Shown here piece after piece: positions 59,453 through 64,000 of a stretch of DNA of 64,000 bases. The stretch covers positions 1-64,000 of the forward strand of contig JAKRSC010000024.1 of assembly GCA_022402565.1 (NCBI GenBank), read 5' to 3'. Under the pieces are notes generated by a model that was not told the origin of the DNA, made no database searches, and saw nothing but the letters and a program-made list of their open reading frames with translations. Within the stretch, counting starts at the first letter, position 1. Every line of letters begins with the position of its first letter. This DNA comes from Hydrotalea sp. GTDB taxonomy: Bacteria; Bacteroidota; Bacteroidia; Chitinophagales; Chitinophagaceae. Both the position numbers and the translations under genes were made by a program.

Positions 59453-59478
59453 GATATTTTCCTGAAACGGAAGATATC
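59453..59478 (-). promoter_or_regulatory. Hairpin in the pnp leader
   Basis: On the minus strand GATATCTTCC (5' arm) and GGAAAATATC (3' arm) pair over ten positions with one C-A mismatch around a six-base loop. It ends 20 bases before the pnp ATG. Leader hairpins cut by RNase III are the basis of pnp autoregulation in E. coli; the same role here is inference. Confidence 0.45.
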
Positions 59479-59521
59479 GAAGTGTAAAATACCAAAAAAG
59501 TTAACTGAATACAAACGACTA

Positions 59522-59549
59522 TTCCCAACCGCAATATTACAGTTGGGAA
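59522..59549 (-). other. Hairpin between rpsO and pnp, without T tract
   Basis: TTCCCAAC (59522-59529) and GTTGGGAA (59542-59549) form a perfect eight-base stem with a 12-base loop. On the minus strand it is not followed by a T run, so it is more likely a processing or stability element than a full terminator. Confidence 0.5.
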
Positions 59550-59574
59550 CAGCCTATTCAGATATTCAATACCA

Positions 59575-59844
59575 TTATTTTCTTAGACCTAATTTCTCAA
59601 TCAGAGCTCTGTATCCCTGTAAATTGTGCTTTTGCATGTAGCTTAGTAAGCGTTTACGCTGACCAACCAACTGCATCAAACCTCTGTGGGTAGAAAAGTC
59701 TTTCTTGTTCTTTTGTAAATGGCCGGAAATGTGTGAAATTCTTTCAGTTAGAAGCGCTATTTGTGCTTCAATTGATCCGGTGTTGTTGGCGTTTCCACCA
59801 TAAGAAGCAATCACAGTTGCTTTTTTTTCTTTTGTTAAAGGCAT
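59575..59844 (-). CDS. rpsO: 30S ribosomal protein S15
   Basis: An 89-residue protein, the standard length. The diagnostic blocks are [60 protein letters not shown] and the C-terminal [13 protein letters not shown]15 binds 16S rRNA early in 30S assembly. It has its own TAACTTTG promoter box at 59897 and is followed by pnp on the same strand with a hairpin between, the rpsO-pnp order conserved across bacteria. Confidence 0.98.
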   Translation of the reverse strand: MPLTKEKKATVIASYGGNANNTGSIEAQIALLTERISHISGHLQKNKKDFSTHRGLMQLVGQRKRLLSYMQKHNLQGYRALIEKLGLRK

Positions 59845-59896
59845 CTCAGTTTCTTTTTAAAACATCCAAATGTTGTTCTTCACTTATTTAGGGCTG

Positions 59897-59904
59897 CAAA
59901 GTTA
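59897..59904 (-). promoter_or_regulatory. -7 box of rpsO
   Basis: TAACTTTG on the minus strand, continuing CAGC, matches TAnnTTTG. The expected start is near 59890, about 46 bases before the ATG. Confidence 0.6.
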
Positions 59905-59986
59905 ATAAAAATGCCGATATTTTAGCACTTTTTACTAAAATTCTAGCTTTGTGTATATTTTAATATGAGCCAACCTTTATCCCCAA

Positions 59987-60292
59987 CTAGGTGAGACTCG
60001 TAATGCTTATAACCGATTTGAGGGGTATTTTGCCATAAATATGCGGAAACATTTCCTGTAAATCAGTCGCCATTTCGTAAATTAAGGGAGCACCCACAAG
60101 CTCTGGATCTATGTTTAAAAGAATGAGTCCTGTTTGACCAGCATAAAATCGCTGCAACACTCCTTCCACTTGCTCCTTTTTACTGCAATGTATAAATCCT
60201 TCACTATCAAGTGACGGCGCAGAATACGCCCCCAATTCTTGGGCTTTTTCCCAAGCAGATAATGTAGTAATATGATAAATATGTTCTGTCAT
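59987..60292 (-). CDS. DUF952-family protein
   Basis: The start was set at ATG 60292 (MTEHIYHITTLSAWEKAQEL), giving 101 residues; a longer frame to 60394 lies wholly inside aroC. The family pattern is HIYHITTLSAWEKAQE, then SLDSEGFIHCSKKEQVEGVL, then GLILLNIDPELVGAPLIYEM, then FPHIYGKIPLKSV. The conserved His and Ser/Cys residues in GFIHCS suggest a fold related to ADP-ribosyl-type enzymes, but no function is established. It starts two bases after aroC, at the end of the shikimate operon, and is probably co-transcribed by position rather than by pathway. Confidence 0.85.
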   Translation of the reverse strand: MTEHIYHITTLSAWEKAQELGAYSAPSLDSEGFIHCSKKEQVEGVLQRFYAGQTGLILLNIDPELVGAPLIYEMATDLQEMFPHIYGKIPLKSVISITSLT

Positions 60293-60294
60293 AA

Positions 60295-61290
60295 TCAAGC
60301 AATCCTTCCTTTTTTTTGCGCTATAAGCATGGCATCGGCAAGAACAATAGCGGTCACAGCTTCCAGCACGGGAGGCACACGTAACGCAATGCATAAATCG
60401 TGCCGACCTTTAACGGATAGCATTTCCTGCTCACCCGACTCCCAATTTAAAGTAAACTGTTGTTGCGGGGTTGATGCAGTCGGTTTTATTGCAATTCTAA
60501 AAACCACCTCATTTCCATTGGTTATTCCACCTACTATACCGCCAGCATGATTGGTCTCTGTAGCTCCAGATGAATCCTTAATAGCATCGTTGTGCTCAGA
60601 ACCAAACATCTTAGCTGCTGGAAATCCTGTGCCAAATTCAATTCCTCGAACTGCAGGAATAGCGAAAACAGCATGTGCAAAGCACGACTCTAATGAATCC
60701 CAAAATGGCTCTCCTATGCCTACAGGCAAACCCTTGACCTTACATTCTACAATTCCTCCAATTGAATCTTTAGCCGCTATTGCTTTCTCTAAACCTTTAT
60801 CTAAATCTTGTTCCCCTCCAATTTCCAAAATAGTCGCTTCAACTTGTATATCACTACCCAATACTTTCTTTGCAACTACCCCGGCAGCTACCAAACAAAC
60901 AGTTAGTCGGCCGCTGAAATGACCACCTCCTCTATAATCTTCAAATCCTCCAAACTTTTGATTGGCTACCCAATCTGCATGTCCTGGTCTCGGAAATGAA
61001 CGCTGCTTGTCATAATCTCCGCTTCTTGTATTCTGATTAAGGAACATAATAGCAATAGGGCTACCTGTAGTTTTATCTTTGAAAACGCCAGATTGTATGA
61101 GTGGCTCATCTGCTTCTTGACGTGGTGTGGTGCCTTTCTGCTTACCCCCCTTTCTTCTTTCAATATCAGTTTCAAAATCTGCTGGTGTTATTGAAACTCC
61201 TGCTGGACAATTATCAATCACCACGCCAACAGAAGGTCCATGCGACTCACCGTATATACTTACCCTAAAATGTGTTCCAAATGAATTCAT
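60295..61290 (-). CDS. aroC: Chorismate synthase
   Basis: A 331-residue protein, slightly shorter than E. coli AroC (361), mainly at the C-terminus. Signatures: GTHFRVSIYGESHGPSVGVV, ERRKGGKQKGTTPRQEADEP, RPGHADWVANQKFGGFEDYR and GGGHFSGRLTVCLVAAGVVA. These bind reduced FMN and EPSP. It performs the last shikimate step, EPSP to chorismate. It starts three bases after aroA. The antisense strand has a long open frame with no family resemblance, a shadow of this gene. Confidence 0.96.
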   Translation of the reverse strand: MNSFGTHFRVSIYGESHGPSVGVVIDNCPAGVSITPADFETDIERRKGGKQKGTTPRQEADEPLIQSGVFKDKTTGSPIAIMFLNQNTRSGDYDKQRSFPRPGHADWVANQKFGGFEDYRGGGHFSGRLTVCLVAAGVVAKKVLGSDIQVEATILEIGGEQDLDKGLEKAIAAKDSIGGIVECKVKGLPVGIGEPFWDSLESCFAHAVFAIPAVRGIEFGTGFPAAKMFGSEHNDAIKDSSGATETNHAGGIVGGITNGNEVVFRIAIKPTASTPQQQFTLNWESGEQEMLSVKGRHDLCIALRVPPVLEAVTAIVLADAMLIAQKKGRIA

Positions 61291-61293
61291 ACA

Positions 61294-62598
61294 CTAGCTT
61301 AATATCACTTGTTTTATTGATACTCCTAATTGTTGTAAGTCCTCAAAAAAGTGAGGATATGATTTTCCAACAGCAGAGGCATCTTGTATAAAGATAGGTT
61401 GTTCTAAAGGAAGTGCTGCAACGGCAACTGCCATAGCAATACGATGATCGTGATGAGAAGAAAAAACAACACCTTTTTCAATGAAAGGATTTCCTCCGTA
61501 CACCAACATTTCATCGCCATTGATTTCTATTCGTATACCCATCTTTTGAAATTCTTGCTGTAAGGTTAATCCTCGATCGCTTTCTTTATGCTTTAATCTA
61601 TGTACGCCAGTAAATCGACTCACTCCTTTCGCATGTGCAGCTAAAGCTACTAATGGGGGGAACAAATCTGGACATTCAGTTGCATCCATTTCAAAAGCTT
61701 GTAATGAACTTGACTGTACACTTATTTCATTTGCATACTCTTGGAACGAAACACTGGCTAATTGTAATGCTTTCATAATGGCTCTATCGGCTTGCTTTGA
61801 ATGTGTATTCATGCCTTCCACTATAATATCGCCATACAATGCACCTGCAACTAATAAAAATGATGCGCCACTCCAATCTCCTTCTACCTGAAATTTGATT
61901 CTGCTTTCAACAGTACGTTCTAAAGAACTTTTTGGGAAGTAGAATTTTTGATAGTTGTCAACTATTGGCATATGCATATTAAAAGCTTGCATTACTTCTA
62001 ATGTAAGATCTATATAAGGTTTACTTTGAAGATCTTTTACATAAATTGTTACATTGCTAGCTTCTGCTGCAGAATAGGCTAACAAGAGACCCGTTAAAAA
62101 CTGGGAACTGAGTGAGCCATCAATTTCTATATTTTTGGGTATCAATGAGCCTTTTACTTCGAGTGGTAAAAATCCGTTATTGCTTTCCATATGAACGCCA
62201 AGTTGGGGTAATACTTCATTAAAAAAAACCATCGGTCTTTTTAGTAAACTTCCTTTTCCCATTAATTGTGTTATACCATTCCTTAAAGCAACTATTGGTG
62301 TAAACATGCGCATCGACAACCCACTCTCACCTGCATGTATGGAAATAGTTTCTGTTTGATTCAATAATGTTGGAGCTCCAGTGATTATATACTTTCTTAC
62401 ATCTTCAGTTACTTGGGCTCCTAGTGCTTTAATTATTTCTAAAGCAGCTAAATCATCTTCTGATTTTCCTGGATAAATTATTTCTGTAGGACCATGGTGC
62501 AACATTGCACAAGCCAAGGCTCTTTGCATGACACTCTTAGATCGTGGCGCTACAATTTTCCCTTTTAATTTATTTGGATATAACTCTATTGAACTCAT
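61294..62598 (-). CDS. aroA: 3-phosphoshikimate 1-carboxyvinyltransferase (EPSP synthase)
   Basis: A 434-residue protein. The PEP/phosphate site reads APRSKSVMQRALACAMLHHG, where E. coli has a PGSKS-x-x-NRAL pattern; the second motif reads IHAGESGLSMRMFTPIVALR in place of GNAGTAMRPL. SLSSQFLTGLLLAYSAAE, VEGDWSGASFLLVAGALYGD and HRIAMAVAVAAL complete the family. It makes EPSP from shikimate 3-phosphate and PEP. It overlaps aroB by four bases. The substitutions in the second motif are probably normal for this phylum but change the site where glyphosate contacts. Confidence 0.93.
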   Translation of the reverse strand: MSSIELYPNKLKGKIVAPRSKSVMQRALACAMLHHGPTEIIYPGKSEDDLAALEIIKALGAQVTEDVRKYIITGAPTLLNQTETISIHAGESGLSMRMFTPIVALRNGITQLMGKGSLLKRPMVFFNEVLPQLGVHMESNNGFLPLEVKGSLIPKNIEIDGSLSSQFLTGLLLAYSAAEASNVTIYVKDLQSKPYIDLTLEVMQAFNMHMPIVDNYQKFYFPKSSLERTVESRIKFQVEGDWSGASFLLVAGALYGDIIVEGMNTHSKQADRAIMKALQLASVSFQEYANEISVQSSSLQAFEMDATECPDLFPPLVALAAHAKGVSRFTGVHRLKHKESDRGLTLQQEFQKMGIRIEINGDEMLVYGGNPFIEKGVVFSSHHDHRIAMAVAVAALPLEQPIFIQDASAVGKSYPHFFEDLQQLGVSIKQVILS

Positions 62599-63626
62599 AA
62601 ATTGCTCTGAATGCGCTCAAATATTTGTGATAATTCTTTGGTTGTAATAGGCTGAATGTCTGGTTTGCCAATTTTATTAAGCAAAACATAATTAATATGT
62701 CCTTCCTGTTTCTTCTTATCCATTGCAAGAATATCCATAACTGGTTTCAATTCAAATCTTGCAAAGCTTGGCAAATTGTATTTTGCTAATAAATCAACAA
62801 TCCGATCAACCGATTTAAATCCTGTATAAATCATAGAAACACAACTAGCATAGGTCATCCCAATTGCAATTGCCTTTCCGTGAGATAATTCATGCATATT
62901 TTCAAGCGCATGTCCAAGTGTATGCCCGAAATTCAACCATTTACGTTCATTTTTCTCATAAGGATCCGACATCACTATTTTCATCTTGATACGCACATTC
63001 TTACGAATTAAATCTGTTAATAGCAACGGCTTTTTTTGCCATGTTGCTATAGGAGTTGCTTCTAGTTGTCTGAACATGGATGGGTCTTGTATACAAGCAT
63101 GCTTAATAATCTCAGCAAATCCATTTTCCCATTCAGCCTGCGGAAGTGTTTTTAAAAGACTTACATCATATAACAAGAATTCTGGCTGACGAATAGTGCC
63201 AACTAAATTTTTATACAACCCTACATCTACCCCATTTTTACCACCTAAAGAAGCATCTACCATTGCTAATATTGAGGTTGGAATAAAACCAACCGACACT
63301 CCTCGCATGTAAATAGAAGCAACATAGCCAGTCATATCTGTAATTACACCTCCACCCACTCCAACCAACATGGTCTGTCGGTCTGCGCTCATTTCTATTA
63401 ACTGACTAATAATTTGATCAATAGTTGATTGCTGCTTATACTTTTCTCCAGGTTTTAAAACAATTGTTTTCCAAGAATAAAACAAACGAGGATGAGCCTT
63501 ATAAAGATGCTCATCAGTTATTAGAACAATTTTTTTTCGTTGGCTTAAGTCTTTTAAAAATGACTTTGCTTGACCAAAGAAACAAGTCGTTTGCTTTCCA
63601 TCAACATCAAACTTCATCGATCGCAT
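62595..63626 (-). CDS. aroB: 3-dehydroquinate synthase
   Basis: A 343-residue protein. The NAD-binding block is LVGVGGGVITDMTGYVASIY, followed by FIPTSILAMVDASLGGKNGV, the metal-binding Glu/His region ENGFAEIIKHACIQD and FGHTLGHALENMHELSHGKA. It forms the dehydroquinate ring from DAHP using NAD+ and a divalent metal. It follows the DAHPS-chorismate mutase gene by ten bases and overlaps aroA by four (ATGA), so it is part of the shikimate operon. The start is ATG 63626 (MRSMKF); the ATG three codons on is equally possible. Confidence 0.95.
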   Translation of the reverse strand: MRSMKFDVDGKQTTCFFGQAKSFLKDLSQRKKIVLITDEHLYKAHPRLFYSWKTIVLKPGEKYKQQSTIDQIISQLIEMSADRQTMLVGVGGGVITDMTGYVASIYMRGVSVGFIPTSILAMVDASLGGKNGVDVGLYKNLVGTIRQPEFLLYDVSLLKTLPQAEWENGFAEIIKHACIQDPSMFRQLEATPIATWQKKPLLLTDLIRKNVRIKMKIVMSDPYEKNERKWLNFGHTLGHALENMHELSHGKAIAIGMTYASCVSMIYTGFKSVDRIVDLLAKYNLPSFARFELKPVMDILAMDKKKQEGHINYVLLNKIGKPDIQPITTKELSQIFERIQSNL

Positions 63627-63636
63627 AGCTTAAGAC

Positions 63637-64000
63637 TTATTTGTTCATCAATTTATTTTGAAGATTAATACTTTCAAGGTGAATTGCATCCATGTATCGT
63701 GATACAAACTCTTGACTTAATCCCAAAACTTCACCACGCTGATATGCTCTTTCTAATATCTCATTCCAGCGATTGGTTTGAAGAATAGTAATATTATTAT
63801 CTTTTTTGTACTGCCCAATTTGCTTAGCAATTTTCATTCTCTGTCCAATCAGTTGCATTAATTCATCATCAATATGATTGATTTGCTGTCTGAATTTTTC
63901 TAGCGCTGCATGAAAATCATCTGAGTTGATATCTTCTTTTCTCCACTCTATTGCACTAAGCATAGCTCCAAATTGCTCTGGAGTAATTTGTTGTTTCGCA
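63637..64000 (-). CDS. Bifunctional DAHP synthase/chorismate mutase, C-terminal part (5' end beyond window)
   Basis: The open frame continues without a stop to the right edge. The last 108 residues are an AroQ-type chorismate mutase: INHIDDELMQLIGQRMKIAK, QIGQYKKDNNITILQTNRWN, EILERAYQRGEVLGLSQEFV, with the Arg and Lys residues of that all-helical domain. Upstream the frame reads AKQQITPEQFGA, the end of a DAHP synthase as remembered from the fused Bacteroidota enzyme (about 360 residues). A methionine at 63963 could look like a start, but it lies inside this continuing frame. The fusion feeds DAHP into the pathway and directs chorismate to prephenate; it is the first visible gene of the aroB-aroA-aroC operon. 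Confidence 0.85.
   Translation of the reverse strand, partial: AKQQITPEQFGAMLSAIEWRKEDINSDDFHAALEKFRQQINHIDDELMQLIGQRMKIAKQIGQYKKDNNITILQTNRWNEILERAYQRGEVLGLSQEFVSRYMDAIHLESINLQNKLMNK

Noticed and set aside
60272-60922. Two adjacent plus-strand open frames
   Set aside because: They are antisense to aroC with composition reflecting its codons; no start context or domain.
63637-63963. Stand-alone chorismate mutase of 108 residues
   Set aside because: The frame continues to the window edge with AKQQITPEQFGA, the end of a fused DAHP synthase, so the methionine is internal.

Overview
The window is a slice of a chromosome from the phylum Bacteroidota, most likely family Chitinophagaceae or a close relative. 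The evidence is the low GC content, the PUR-alpha-like DUF3276 protein, DUF4249 and DUF3822 proteins, a short primary sigma factor of 285 residues, a bacterial acyl-CoA-binding protein, a DAHP synthase/chorismate mutase fusion, and many promoters with the Bacteroidota -7 box TAnnTTTG instead of the E. coli -10 box. Genus and species cannot be fixed from the sequence alone.

Layout. (1) Positions 1-3500 hold the integrase end of an integrated element that continues off the left edge. All its genes are on the minus strand: tyrosine integrase, XRE repressor, excisionase-like HTH protein, replication-initiator-like protein and the start of a DnaC/IstB-like ATPase. It abuts the 3' end of a tRNA-Ser gene. 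Two identical-architecture 17-bp palindromes (ACTTAG-N5-CTAAGT) lie on either side of the repressor gene and look like its operators. (2) 3.7-7.1 kb: alpha/beta hydrolase, ABC exporter and DUF3276 protein. (3) 7.1-10.3 kb, minus strand: ltaE, pgi and a GNAT acetyltransferase as a tight operon. (4) 10.5-14.8 kb: rpoD, a DUF4249 lipoprotein, then trxB-folB-TPR protein-acyl-CoA-binding protein. (5) 14.8-22.7 kb: a minus-strand MATE transporter, then a chain of six overlapping genes (DUF3822, rsmD, bioD, 5-formyl-THF cyclo-ligase, lpxK, rnr) and a beta-barrel protein. (6) 22.7-31 kb: saccharopine-dehydrogenase-like enzyme, gyrA, TPR protein, PQQ-type sugar dehydrogenase, NDH-2. (7) 31-43 kb: glycosylasparaginase, cutC, a MutS2 without its Smr domain, two paralogous membrane proteins, msrA, beta-barrel protein, OppA-like lipoprotein, M1 aminopeptidase, MOP flippase and NlpC/P60 lipoprotein. 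(8) 43-55 kb: dnaE, PepSY membrane protein, a halohydrin-dehalogenase-like SDR, selO, serA, a serine hydrolase and a K+-dependent-type membrane pyrophosphatase. (9) 55-60 kb: two small proteins, tmRNA (ssrA, tag GNTQYAMAA), prmA, pnp and rpsO. (10) 60-64 kb: shikimate operon DAHPS-CM/aroB/aroA/aroC plus a DUF952 gene.

Most of the window is core genome: replication (dnaE, gyrA), transcription (rpoD), RNA turnover and rescue (pnp, rnr, tmRNA), ribosome modification (rsmD, prmA), lipid A (lpxK), folate, biotin, serine and aromatic amino acid synthesis. I found no obvious defence island, CRISPR array, biosynthetic cluster or complete new system. The observations that most merit follow-up are the twin operators of the element, an SDR that aligns with halohydrin dehalogenases but has proline at the catalytic tyrosine position, RsmD with GPPY in place of DPPY, the Smr-less MutS2, a standalone small protein resembling a type IX secretion sorting domain, a tandem pair of unrecognised membrane paralogues, and hairpins at the gyrA promoter and in the pnp leader. 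Family names and remembered reference sequences come from knowledge; no database search was run.
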